DNA of 64,000 nt from Heliopora coerulea (lineage: Eukaryota; Cnidaria; Anthozoa; Scleralcyonacea; Helioporidae): assembly GCA_030142905.1 (NCBI GenBank), contig JASJOG010000065.1:990501-1054500 (forward strand), in the 5' to 3' direction. The notes below the pieces were generated by a model. That model did no database searches, was not told where the DNA came from, and saw only the letters and a program-made list of their open reading frames with translations. A program made the position numbers and the translations under genes. Positions within the stretch are counted from its first letter, which is position 1; every line of letters begins with the position of its first letter. Below, one piece after another: positions 35,201-45,398 of this stretch.

Positions 35201-38200
35201 CTGTTTGTTTATTCATTTATTTTCTATTTTTGTATTTGCATTACCACGGGCATGTGGTACTTCTTCGATTTGGATTAAACATGTAGGATTAGGTGTCGAA
35301 GGCCTCAATCAGTTGCTTGTTTCTTCTGTATATATTACTACAAAGTATCTTACCAGCGCATTCTAGGGTGTTAGTACAGCGGTAATGTACAGGACTCTCA
35401 CCTCAGTGACTACGGTTTCATTCTGGCTCTGTGCAACAATCTGATTTTGGTTATCTTGACCACATGTGAGAAGAGTATCATCTAGTTTGTCTCTACCTAA
35501 CCACCGCAAGTTTTCTCCCGATACTGCAGTTTCCTTCTGTAGTTAACAAGAGACCCATGAAGGGCGGCCCTTACTAGACCTCTAGTGAGAACTGCTTTGT
35601 CATAGGTGGTAGAGTTGTCCAATGTGTAAATATACATGTATAAATACTTACTTTACTTGCTTTTCTTTACATAATTTGTTTAGTTTACCCACTTTACTTT
35701 ATTTATTTATTTTCTTTACCTTATTTACTATAATTTATTTTACTACCCTTACTTCCCTAACTTTCCCTACTTTACTTTTCATTTTTTACTTATTTGACTT
35801 AATTTACTAATTTTACTTTAGTTTACTTTACTGCACTTATTTTACTTCGCGTATTTACTGTACATACTCTATCCTCATTTTGTAATGCAAATTTTTAGTT
35901 CATATCCTCTGTGCCCTTGAAATGTTCTCTATAAGTTTACCCACGTTCACCTTCTTGAAGGTATCCACGAAGCTATGGAACAACAAACCATCAGTGTTGC
36001 CAAAGCGGGAATTGTTTGCAAACTAAACACTCGTACAACCATCCTTGCAGCGACTAATCCTAAAGGAAAATACGATCCAGAACAAAGTCTGAGTATCAAT
36101 ATTGCTATAGGAAGCCCTCTGTTAAGTCGATTTGATCTCGTCCTGGTCCTTCAGGACTCACGATCGGAAGAATGGGACAGGTAAGGTCAAGCTTTCGTTT
36201 CACCCTTACGAAAAATTCACTTATGAAATTGCATACGAAATTTTTGTTAGGATACATTTTGGCATGATAACTTTTACATGTTATCTGGCTAGGTGTATTT
36301 TCGAGTAAAAGTCTGAGTTCGCTTTTACAAGTTCGCCTAGACTCGGCAGATACAATTTAAGTTCGGTAGTTCAAAGTGAAACTAAGCATAACAATGGGTC
36401 TACTCAAGGAATATTTGGCATTTACACACTGTCATATGAAGTGAAGTTTATATGTGATGATGGGAAATCCCTAGTGCTCGACCTGAACAGGACCGCTCGC
36501 GGAAAATGCAACTCTTGGGCTTCCGGCTGGAATTTGCAACTCGAATTTGCAACTCTGCGAATCTGATGTAGTACTCTGCCAATGGAGCTATGAAGGCCAT
36601 TATTGAGAGCTTTCCTGGTCACTATTCTGCATTTATAATGATAGTTATACCGGTGAAATAATGAGTGTATCACGACCACTAAATGAAAAACATCCATTAT
36701 TAAAATTCTTTCAACCTTCTAAACCAAATTCTTTTGTTTGGCCAACTACGTCGTGTCACTGCGAGCTCAAAACGGAAATTTTGTTTCAAAGTGAGCTCCT
36801 TTGAGACAGAAAAGTTGCCTTTGTAATTAAAAAAAAATGTACGCAAAATCGAAGAGGGACACTACAGTGCATTTAAGCCCGAAACACTTGTTAGCCCCTT
36901 TGATCATATTTAACGACTAACTGTCTCTGCCTTCATTTATCCCTGATTCACCCTTGAATCTAAAAGAGCGTGGATGATGATAGTATGCAAACTCAGCAAG
37001 AATTTCGTCAGCTGTTCGTCTTTTAACACGCATTAACATGGAAATTCTGCGCCGTCGAGATCAACATTCTCGTCCGAGGGCCTTTAGCTGTACGTCGGCC
37101 TATGGTTTTGTTGGGGAGGAGGTTGCATGTGCTGTTTGTATTGCTAAAATAAAAATACAAGTACACATGTTATAACCCAGTACTTGCTCATACGCTGTTA
37201 TACGTCTCAGTAATCTTTATCCTAATTAATTTAATATGCGGTACCCTGAAATTTCCAAGGAATATCAAGTTATTTATTAGGGAGGACACATGACCATTTC
37301 TCCCATTCCCCAAAATTTTCCTTACAAGAGACAGTCACCATACTTGTGACGTGGAAAATTGAGTAAGGCGTGCCAAATGCCCTTGCATTAATTTCTTTCC
37401 AGGGTTGTTTCATCATTCATTCTTGAAAACAAAAAGACGACTCAAAATACTACTTCTGATGCACAACTGTGGAGCATAGAAAAACTTCAAGCATATTTTT
37501 GTCTCGTGAAAACTTTAACACCAAGTCTGACTCCTGAAAGTAACAGGTAAGCAGAACGATACGCACAGTGTAGAAACACTTTCTAAATTGCATAGACGAG
37601 ATGAGATTTTAGGGCACTGGGCGATGTTAGGATTAGAGTTAGAAGAAATACTAAACAGAACATAAGTTAAGAATACAATTACAGCTAGGTTTTGTCTAAC
37701 CAATATAGTTTCACCATTTTGAAATATTCATCTCATTTATACTGTTCATCCTCTCACTCACTGTTGTGTATAATGATATACCCTGTGTTTGAAGCTTGAA
37801 TTTCACAGAATTTTCTGAAATTGAATTAACTATTGAAAATAGCGTTTGACCGATCATGGAACAAATCTTAAACTACTGATTCCGATTATATCTCGCTTTT
37901 CTAATAAACTGCGGCGTTGTTGCTTGTAACGGCTTTGACGCTGAAAATCCATTAGAACAATCTAAGAACGCTTTCGTATTCTCACGCAGTAGTATTGTCG
38001 CTTTTTCAACAGCTCGCTCATTTATTGTCTCTTTCGTTTGCGTAAGCATTTCAGTGATAGTACGTGATTTGAAACTGGCCAATTTAGCGCGCAGTAAGAG
38101 ACTAAACGTTAATGTGTACGCGATTTTCTGTGTCTGAAATACTCAAAGATCAGTTTTTCACAATCGGTATTAATGGATAATCGCCCCAATTCCAATCATG

Positions 38201-40209
38201 TACCGATTACGGCAATAGTCGGCTGGTTTTTCAATTGTCAAACCGATTATCGGTCAAGCACTTATTCGAAAACGACTTGAAGCCTGAAAAGTAAGAGAAA
38301 ATTATGAAATCTGTTTTTACAGGTTTAGGATATTCTTCTGTTGTATTTGAGTGTTTTTCATAATCAAATCGTTCATTGTTTGCAGCTATTCGATGTTATT
38401 TTAAATTAATTCACTTACATGCAGTTGTTCGTTAATGTTAGCCGTTTTCCCTGAGATCAACATTCGCTTGATCGATATCACGTTTTACATCTCGAAAGGA
38501 ATGGTCAGCAATAGATCAGGAAACTGTAAGAGTACTTAAGGTATGAAGTCACTATCGGAGGCAGTAATTTCGGACAAACTTCCAACATATTGATTTAGTT
38601 TTGATAATGCAAATCCTAGTGAGAGAACACCGATAATTGCAGCTGATCTTCACTGATGGCTTTATTCTGCTGGATGCCGATGAGTTTTGCAAAGATCTCC
38701 TCAGACGTTTCGAGTGATTTCAAATATGATAGCCAGAGAATGCTGTTGCTAAATAACATGGTGGCACACGTTAATTGCGGTGAAAGGATACAAAATCCAA
38801 ATTTCTCTGTCCCTGTTCTTGTCTGTGTCTCCTCTTTCTCCCTGTATTTGTCTGTCATTCATGTTCTCCATCTCGAACTTCGTCAAAAATTAGCGATTAT
38901 GAAATTGAGCACTTATGCTATTAATTATATGCATGTCGGAGTATAGTATCGTATCTGACCTACATTACCGAGATAATTGAAAAAGTGAGTTATAAAAATG
39001 TCCCTAAGTTCTTAGATCAAAAGCTACATAACCTCTAGTTTTTGTTTTCAGAAAAATTAGCCGTCTCTTCGCTTATAAATGGGCAAACAGTTAAAATCAA
39101 CAAAACGGTTTGTTTGCTCTTTTGACATAGAAAGGGATCGGTGTATATGATAAGTGAGTGTACGATCGGCACGAGTTTTCTATGGTAAATACCTCTTGAT
39201 ACTACGTGACATATGTACGTGAACCATATTATGGAGGCGTTTATGTGTGGTATAGGTTGATGTTAACAGTGCAACGAATAAACATGCTTCTCCAACATGA
39301 ATAATTAGAAAAGATTTATAAGTCCCATACGTCCATTGACCGATATACCTTCCTGCTTAGGGGGTTGCACGAATATTCTGAAATTAAACTTCTAATATGG
39401 AGACTCACAAGTTTAGCAGCGTCCCTCTGGTCAAAAACCTGTGTATACTATACACGTCGCAATTTAACGTAAGCTCTTCCATGCATGTGAGTCCGAACAG
39501 CCCAATGTTTTTAGCATCTCACCCGTTTTCAGAATGCAGGAGTTCGATGCTTCGTGATTCAAATATCTTCGCTAAATATTGAAGATTGAGAAGCATGCAT
39601 TTTAATGTATATAATTATTGACATGAAGCCACCTGTTTTAGTTCTGTAGCGTTGTATGCCCGCAGTGTCATTGTTGACCGACAGACGTGGCCGCACAATT
39701 TAATCCCATAGCGAACTATTGCTCAACAAGTTACCTTTCACCATTCAAATACTGGCAGCTCAGTAGTTATGAGCGTATAATCCGCGATCTTAATGTTACG
39801 GATCTTCTCCGGTCACTTATGGACTAATATATTCTACGGAACTCTCGTGTATTCCTGTTATCAAAAACTCTTATTTTATTGTAGGATCTTAAGCAAATAC
39901 TACACCTGTCAGAGAAAAGCGGACACTCGAAACTCTGCTCGTACCACCATACGACTTCTCGAGAGTTTGATTCGATTGGCCCAATCTCATGCAAGGCTGA
40001 TGTTTAGGAGTAAAGTGACAGTACAGGATGCCGTTATGGCGATTACGATAATGGAATGCTCAATGCAAAACGCTGCAATAATTGGTTCAACGAATATTTT
40101 GCACACAAGGTTCCCGGAAGACTGCAGAGAGGAATATCAGCGCCAGGTGGAACTTGTGCTGACTGAACTGGGAATGCTGGATTTGCTTGAAAGTGAGTTA
40201 ACGTCTTGA
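21833..40209 (+). CDS. MCM9: DNA helicase MCM9
   Basis: Exons 21833-22235, 25357-25542, 28791-28984, 29998-30298, 32123-32335, 35961-36180, 37403-37546 and 39885-40209 join in frame to 1,986 nt (661 aa plus stop). The order is an MCM N-terminal domain, a four-Cys zinc finger (CLKC near residue 153, then the second Cys pair near 175-185), an OB fold, then the AAA+ core. Walker A is GDPGTAKS (359-366), Walker B CCIDEF (Asp421), the arginine finger SRFD (Arg489). MCM9 is known to work with MCM8 in homologous recombination and mismatch repair. An in-frame stop at 21818 precedes the first ATG. Vertebrate MCM9 has a long disordered tail; here the chain may stop at 40209 or splice onward from a good donor at 40193. 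The PRS motif is altered (see findings). Confidence 0.93.
22236..25356 (+). other. MCM9 intron 1
   Basis: A 3.1-kb intron. Bases 22289-24217 hold only three CpGs that I could find (near 22837, 23572 and 23685). A TATC microsatellite is at 23151-23248 and a TA run near 22770. From 24350 CpG density is ordinary again. The minus-strand 160-aa ORF at 24799-25281 has no recognised domain. Confidence 0.6.
23151..23248. repeat. (TATC)n microsatellite
   Basis: About 24 uninterrupted copies of TATC. Long pure arrays like this are usually polymorphic. Confidence 0.95.
25357..25542 (+). CDS. MCM9: MCM9 exon 2 (zinc finger)
   Basis: Acceptor AG at 25355-25356, donor GTTTGT at 25543; phase 1-1, 186 bp. 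Encodes [20 protein letters not shown] and the CxxC...C...C zinc finger ([25 protein letters not shown]). Strong match to the MCM9 zinc-binding region. Confidence 0.93.
25850..27290 (+). mobile_element. Decayed BEL/Pao LTR-retrotransposon pol fragment
   Basis: Conceptual translations in shifting frames show features of BEL/Pao polyproteins: a WRHVP plus NLADPESR block, an LWWNG start to the integrase region, an SDNGRTFF motif, and a closing block with [23 protein letters not shown]. Several stops and frame changes interrupt it and no LTRs were found, so it is an inactive relic in MCM9 intron 2. It is on the same strand as the gene. Confidence 0.75.
27380..27880 (-). mobile_element. PIF/Harbinger MITE, copy 1
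   Basis: TAA duplications (27377-27379, 27881-27883) flank termini GGCTACGTTTAC and GTTTAAACGTAGCT. The minus strand keeps a transposase scrap ([20 protein letters not shown]) typical of the Harbinger N-terminal region. A perfect 23-bp-arm hairpin lies at about 27466-27516. Length is 501 bp. It is inverted relative to copy 2 at 30363. Confidence 0.8.
28205..28790 (-). mobile_element. LINE reverse-transcriptase relic
   Basis: Minus-strand frames show a GGVPQ block, a decayed YADDT-like segment ([12 protein letters not shown]) and a later YRNLGVHLD block, as in CR1/Jockey-type RTs. Frames shift repeatedly. The relic ends at or next to the acceptor of MCM9 exon 3, and its DNA may supply part of that acceptor region. 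Confidence 0.65.
28791..28984 (+). CDS. MCM9: MCM9 exon 3 (OB fold)
   Basis: Acceptor AG at 28789-28790. Encodes [17 protein letters not shown] through [19 protein letters not shown] and [10 protein letters not shown]. It is not in the supplied ORF calls because it is short. The donor GTCAGT at 28985 is chosen because it alone restores phase 0 with the acceptor at 29998 and keeps the family spacing between RWK and the next exon's CELE. GTATAA at 28989 would break the frame; GTAAAA at 28973 would drop four residues. Confidence 0.85.
28985..29997 (+). other. MCM9 intron 3
   Basis: About 1 kb. Bases 29090-29270 are T-rich low complexity built of TTTCA and ATTGT repeats. The rest shows nothing recognisable. 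Confidence 0.6.
29998..30298 (+). CDS. MCM9: MCM9 exon 4 (start of AAA+ core)
   Basis: Acceptor AG at 29996-29997, donor GTAAAG at 30299. Encodes [20 protein letters not shown], then the ICPQIFG and [20 protein letters not shown] blocks and the first half of Walker A (LLVGDPG). Phase 0 to 1. Confidence 0.93.
30363..30862 (+). mobile_element. PIF/Harbinger MITE, copy 2
   Basis: TAA duplications (30360-30362, 30863-30865) flank termini GGCTACGTTTACAC and GTGTAAACATAATC. The plus strand keeps a transposase scrap ([26 protein letters not shown]) at about 30590-30723. It is 500 bp, the same family as 27380-27880 but in the opposite orientation, in MCM9 intron 4. Confidence 0.82.
30863..32122 (+). 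other. Remainder of MCM9 intron 4
   Basis: No exon or recognised element. Small ORFs are not conserved-looking. Confidence 0.5.
32123..32335 (+). CDS. MCM9: MCM9 exon 5 (Walker A/B)
   Basis: Acceptor AG at 32121-32122, donor GTGAGT at 32336; phase 1-1. Encodes [45 protein letters not shown] and REHDRI. The Walker A Lys/Ser and Walker B Asp/Glu are all intact. Confidence 0.95.
33168..33689 (-). mobile_element. 5'-truncated LINE, RT C-terminal end
   Basis: A 173-codon open frame with the RT thumb/C-terminal blocks common to CR1/Jockey-type LINEs ([27 protein letters not shown]). It ends in TAG, and a short A-rich 3' tail follows on the minus strand near 33160. The frame is still open, so it is probably a fairly recent truncated insertion. 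Confidence 0.8.
35365..35600 (+). mobile_element. tRNA-derived SINE
   Basis: The A-box-like TAGTACAGCGGTAATG and B-box-like GGTTTCATTCTGG are spaced as in tRNA-derived SINE heads. The body TTGTCTCTACCTAACCACCG and TTTTCTCCCGATACTGCAGT resembles the body shared by anthozoan SINEs. Ends are approximate. Confidence 0.6.
35961..36180 (+). CDS. MCM9: MCM9 exon 6 (sensor / arginine finger)
   Basis: Acceptor AG at 35959-35960, donor GTAAGG at 36181; phase 1-2. Encodes [35 protein letters not shown] and [15 protein letters not shown]. The arginine finger Arg489 and the sensor-1 Asn are present. Confidence 0.95.
36181..37402 (+). other. MCM9 intron 6
   Basis: About 1.2 kb; contains a minus-strand SINE at 36420-36700. 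The rest shows nothing recognisable. Confidence 0.5.
36420..36700 (-). mobile_element. tRNA-derived SINE (minus)
   Basis: On the minus strand the A-box-like ATAGCTCCATTGGCAGAG is followed by a B-box-like ATTCGAGTTG. It shares GGCCTT and AAGAGTTGC-type blocks with the SINE at 43825-43995. Degenerate. Confidence 0.55.
37403..37546 (+). CDS. MCM9: MCM9 exon 7
   Basis: Acceptor AG at 37401-37402, donor GTAAGC at 37547; phase 2-2, 144 bp. Encodes [14 protein letters not shown], then [20 protein letters not shown], which matches the MCM9 linker to the C-terminal AAA+ helices. It has no ATG, so it is not in the supplied ORF calls. Confidence 0.92.
37547..39884 (+). other. MCM9 intron 7
   Basis: A 2.3-kb intron. 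I see no clear element. The minus-strand 69-aa ORF at 37873 and the 96-aa ORF at 38656 have no recognised motif. Confidence 0.5.
39885..40209 (+). CDS. MCM9: MCM9 exon 8 (last exon or next-to-last)
   Basis: Acceptor AG at 39883-39884; phase 2 entry. Encodes [40 protein letters not shown] and the winged lid helices to LLESELTS and TGA (40207-40209). A good donor GTGAGT sits at 40193, so the transcript may instead continue into tail exons I could not find. Confidence 0.88.
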
Positions 40210-42474
40210 GCAAGGTCAGCTCCTTTGGAACCAGTCATTGATAAACAATCAGTCCATCCAGGGAGTACAGAGCTATCCGTTGTCATATCGTGTACCCGCG
40301 CGATGGAGAGGCAAGGATACGAACCCACTTCGGCAAGCATTCAATTGTGTTACCGAGCAATTTTTATTCAAAGCGTAAGATGTACATCTCAAGTTGCGTT
40401 AACTTGTCACTCGGATCTTAAGAAAAGAGGTGACCGTTGGTTTATTTCAGTGAAAATACGATAGACGATAAGAATATTAATTTTAAACGTTAATTCCTTG
40501 TTCAACAAGTAGTGCTTCCAGAAACCCCATTGTTCTCTGGGGCAAGACAGACTCATGTCAACTTCTTCGCCAACGTGTAAAGCATAATCGAAGTTTACTA
40601 ATCATGGTCATTGCATCCACATCGAAGTTTGTAATTTTCAGTGCGTGCATTGTTGAACTTACGGTAACACGTAGGACCGTTTTATATGCCCTGCGATTGT
40701 TCTTACAATTAAATAGGCTTCAGTGATAGGGTATAGTTATAGCATGCACTGGTGAGTCTAAAAGTTGCGGAGTAGAATCGTGCTTTCAAGACGTTAATGG
40801 AAGTTTAATCGAGGTCTACGAAGGGAAGGTGGTGTAATAGAGTACACACAAGCTTTGCAATTACCGGTTTTGTACGACAGGAACATTTTAACAGGTATAT
40901 ATATATATATATAAAATAGATAAAAATTCTTTTCATTTCCTTACATCGATACATTCTTAAGCGTGCGAAGCTTTTGGTTTGTAGAGTGATCACCACTTCA
41001 CTTCTTGAAAGTTTTCCGACTGTCGTACTTGGTTGTCAAGAGCAGGTGGGACCAGAAGTCAAATTCTATTTTCCTGTTTCCCAAAATATTGTAGCATATC
41101 TGTAAGAAATATATAAATTATCTTCTTAGAGTCCTCCCGTTCGATACCATAATAATGACCTTCCGGAGCTGATTATATAAACCGGGCCAAACCGGGCTAA
41201 GTCACGAAAATTGTTTTGGGAAGATTTGATGTAACAAAAAGAGAGAAGGTAATAACGGGTAATTTGTATTAACTTCGAGCTTTTCTTGCTTCTAAACTAA
41301 GCAATTTTGTTTTTCAAATCCATCTTGATTGCAGTGGTGGTATTACCACCCCTGTAAAATGCAATCAAGATGAAATTGAAGCGTACGATGTTGATAAAAC
41401 GCTTTAATCTGATTAACTGGACCAGACAGGTACGTTTAAAAAGTCCCTAAAGTACTGATTAGATAGAGAATTTCAGCTTGGTTTTGAATCTCTGTCCATG
41501 CTCAAAGAGAAATCTCTTAACAAATTTTTTCTACGCTTGCGTGACCAATTACATGTAACAGTCTGGAAGATAACACGACCGGAAGGTGGAGGACGATGGA
41601 TCCTTAAGAAAAACGTTTTCTTTCAAAACAAATAAACCAAATGATTTTGAGGTGCCGTTCTTGTTCTACTCTGGCATTGCTGGGAGCATTTCTACATCGT
41701 CAAAAGAGGCATGCTCTAGAAACTCGGTTAAATTCTAAGTGGCGAACAAAGAAAGATAAAGAAACGATGACGTATGTTGGAGTGGTTCTCACAGCGCTCA
41801 AATATTTTATTTTTGGCAGTTTAACATTGACACGGCTCGGAGAGATACTGAACCCCAAAAGATCCGATTGGCTGATTGTTTCAAATATTGATTGTGTTGT
41901 TTCGTAAGTGGTAAAAGCGAATAAAATACAAATCAAAGAGTTTACACCCGAGGTCCTTCGATTGACTACATGAGTTTCGGGTTTCAACAATTATGAGATT
42001 GACACTGAACCCTTTGTCTGCCCTGATCGTGCTTTTCTACTTTACTCCGTTTGGTGCCGGAGCGTTTTGCTTGTCAAGGGAAGACTGTCAGGCAAAGGTT
42101 TAACGTTAATAATCGTTCATAGGATAACTTCTCAATGGCTCTTCGGTCAGACATGTCAATTTACCACAATGATAACAACAACCGAAGTCCAATAGTTCTC
42201 ACAATGGTCAGGCCACAGCATAGGAGAAGACAAGGAATTGGGTTTCCCAAATTAAAATCTAACGTAAGGTATAGACATATGCACGCGAATGAACAACATG
42301 CAAGTCCATGCAAAAGTAAGACAAGTGCAGAGCAAAAGCCGAAACAACGAAGAATTCTTCATGTTTTGTCTTTTTTCTGTCAAGTTTTGTCAGTTTTATC
42401 AAATGGACATTTTTCAATCCAACTGGAGTTTTTAACTTTTCATGCAAGCCTTCTGAATTGGTGAAAGTTTTTGT

Positions 42475-43450
42475 AGTTGAAAACAAACCTGTTGGCAAGC
42501 TGACAAATAAACAAATTTAAACATCGTAATGAACATTTATCCTGATGTTTTTGGTGACTATTTATATGTACAGAATATTGAAGCTGACTCTTCAAATATT
42601 CTTTATGCAGTTACAGAAACTGCCGAGACAGCACATGGTTTCAAATCTTGATTTAGGCTTTGCCGCCTTAATATATTTGCATCATATTTGAATGTCACTG
42701 AAGTTTAGCTTACTTCTTTGTTTAGTTTTGTTAGTTTCTTAATTTCTTAGTTTCTTCGTTTGATGTTTGATTTTTTTAGTTTATTTTTAGCTTCTTTGTT
42801 AGATCTTTATTTAGAAGTTTTGTTTACTTCTTCAACTTAAGGTTTCCGAGCTGGCTAATGTTAAGTGCGAAACAAACCTGTCGGCGACCCAAAATCTTGA
42901 TTAACTTTAAACGTCGTCACGAGAATTGTTGTTGGAGTTAAATTCTCAAAGATTTTGGAAGATATTCTTTTGTTACATTAAGCTGATTCTTCAAATTACT
43001 TTACGTGGCAACAGAAACAGGTGAGACGAATAAATGGACTTCAGTTATGATTGAGGCGTTACCGCCGTAAAATATTGGTATCATATTATAACGTCTATAT
43101 TTGGATGTTTTTGTTGTTCAATTTACTTTTTTATTTATGTGACTGGGGAAAAAAGTAGCCAGAGAGGAAAGTTTGACCACGGTGACTGTATCAGGCCAAG
43201 TATGGTAAGACGAAGATCAAAGTTCAGAACATTTCATCTGAGATAAATTCTTAATGGTTTTGGAGCGTATTTATATCCTCCAAGTTGATACCTGAAATAT
43301 TCTTTATGCGATAACAGAATCAACTGAAACAAATACCTGGTTTTGAGTTTTGATTGAAGCGTTCATGCCGTACGATTTTCCTATCATAGTGCCTACAGTT
43401 ATTTGAATATCTGAGAAGTCCAGTTTACTTCTTGGATTGTCAGTGTTTAA
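42475..43450 (+). repeat. Degenerate tandem array, about three units of 330-370 bp
   Basis: Each unit contains, in order: a (T/G)AACAAACCTGT-like block, TTAAAC(A/G)TCG or its relic, an AGCTGA(C/T)TCTTCAAAT-like block, TTTATGC(A/G) with AACAGAA, GATTTAGGC/GATTGAGGC/GATTGAAGC, then a CCGCCTTAATAT/CCGCCGTAAAAT-like block and TATTTGAAT. It is non-coding and old. Confidence 0.6.
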
Positions 43451-43824
43451 CTAAAAAAAGCAGTGGGTGGGGGACGTTTGACCACTCTGACTTGCAGCAG
43501 CCTTGACCATCTTGCGACAAAAATCAAAGGTCAGCAAAAACAACAGACAAGGAACATATTTCATACACCAACATTCTCTTATTACACACTGAAATGAAGC
43601 AGTTGTTGCTGTTTTTCCTCGTTGAAATGTTCGTTTTGTAATTGCGTAACAATTTTCATAGGAATTACTTCGAATGTGCGAGCTGAAAATCGCCATTTAA
43701 TCAGCTCTTTATTGATCATCAAACGATCGCGACTCAGTGAAGGAATAGATGGTATTTACATTTAATCATATGAAATGGAGTCCATACATGCAGAAAATTT
43801 TGAAGTGTCTTATCTTACAACTTA

Positions 43825-43995
43825 ACAACCAACCGGGATCAGTTGCGATAAATGCAACTCTAGGGCCTCTGACTGGGAATCAATCCCGTGACCCGAGAAA
43901 TCTAGTGCAATGCTCAGACGAAAGAGCCCCAAAGGCCGTTATCAAGAGCTTGTCCACGGGTTATGTATCATATATAAACTCCAATTTCATCTGAT
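43825..43995 (-). mobile_element. tRNA-derived SINE (minus)
   Basis: On the minus strand GGATTGATTCCCAGTCAGAG is B-box-like and GAGCATTGCACTAG and TAACGGCCTTTGGGGCTC form the head. It shares the 'ataacccgtg' and 'gagcttg' type flank with related SINEs. Degenerate. Confidence 0.5.
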
Positions 43996-45398
43996 CGGTT
44001 GGAAATGGCAAATGTTAGTTGAATACATGTGCCTTTAGAATACCAGCTACTTAGCTGATGGAGCTTAACTGTTTAAATAAAGTTATCTTGTCCTATCTTG
44101 TTACTTTTGAGCGCTATCCATATTACTTTGTGGAATTTAATATATGTTGATAGTGCTTAGCATACTCATCACTATAATGTGATCTTTGAAAATTGATTTT
44201 TCATTTTAAGCAGTCAATTTAAAGGAGACGAGGATTTTAAAATAAAGTTCTGTTTATTGAATAACTCCTCTTGCATTTGCCAACCTCATCACCCAAACAA
44301 CAACGATTTTCCGATCATTCAATAAAAAAATTATTTCGATCAGGTAGGTTTGTACTCTGCCAAATTAATGTTTGCAGCACTAACATTTGTCGAAACTCGA
44401 GCATATCATTTATTAGGAATCTAATAATGCCCATATAATCCATTTTCTTGACGTTGCGCTCGCGTAAAACGTACGATCTTAATGTTTACAAGGATATAAA
44501 ATCCAAAGTTTAAAAAAGTAATTTTCTGAGCTAACATGTACAAAAATAGTTAAATTTTCCTTCATATCACTCTATGATTTTATCAATGTACGTGACCAGA
44601 CAATTTTGAAAGCTGCGTGATTTAGAGGTGATGGTATATAACTTTGTTTCTATATTTCAAGTCTTGTGATTGTTGAATTGTTATAAAACACTGCACGGTA
44701 TTTTCCAAAGGACTATATATAAGCTAACCCTTATACGGCGGTAAAATGTTCATATGCTGTTGGAGGGAATAGCGTCTGTTGAGTATTGGATAAAATATAA
44801 AATAACGTGACTTGTTCGCGAGCACTAATTGGTTAATACCCATTTTTGGATAAGAGTACCTAAACCCCGAAAATTTCCCATCAAAAGTGTACTGAAATTT
44901 GTTTTGAAAGTTCAGTCTATTAATATTATTATTTACCCTGGTATTCTCAGTCTGCTATTCTCAAGTTTCGCTACGTCGCGTGTGTTTGGATCACAATATC
45001 CAAACACGGAAATCCATTTGATACTTCTTAAGTCTTTACTAAACTTTAGACATTTAAAGAATCTTTATAATGTACTACTGCATCTATTGATCACGTCATT
45101 TATAAAAAAAGTACATTCGAACCTCTATTAAGCGGCCACCCTCGGGGATCGGCTTTGTGGCCGCTAAATAGAGGTACGCAAAAAGTAGACCTTGGGCGTG
45201 GTCTAATGTCTATTTATTCAATCATAAATCACTGATTACAGTAATAAGTAGACTTTAGAAAGATCAAGTAGTTGTTAACAAAAGAGTTTTCAAACTTGGT
45301 GCAAGAACTAAACTAAGCGGTAACAAAAGACTAACAACTTAAATTTGGAAAAGTGCAAAGTGCAATATGTTCGACCATATACGTTTATTATTAGCAGT

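Larger units (their letters stand above)
32336..35960 (+). other. MCM9 intron 5
   Basis: A 3.6-kb intron with a LINE 3' fragment (33168-33689), CCCTAA-like motifs (33762-33790), a tRNA-like SINE head on the minus strand near 33945-34035, a TTCA simple repeat (about 35150-35195), a plus-strand SINE (35365-35600) and TTTAC-rich low complexity (35640-35860). Confidence 0.6.
40210..45113. other. Region between MCM9 and the pogo element
   Basis: No gene is supported. It holds a TA run (about 40895-40912), a 52-bp hairpin at about 41322-41373, a single copy of the 13993-type repeat near 42000-42105, a three-unit degenerate tandem array (42475-43450) and a minus-strand SINE (43825-43995). MCM9 3' UTR or tail exons could lie in the first part. 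Confidence 0.5.

Noticed and set aside
37873..38082. 69-aa minus-strand ORF in MCM9 intron 7
   Set aside because: Protein-like composition but no identifiable family and no supporting context.
41322..41373. Possible structured RNA hairpin
   Set aside because: A neat stem (CATCTTGATTGCA / TGCAATCAAGATG) but isolated, with no other support.
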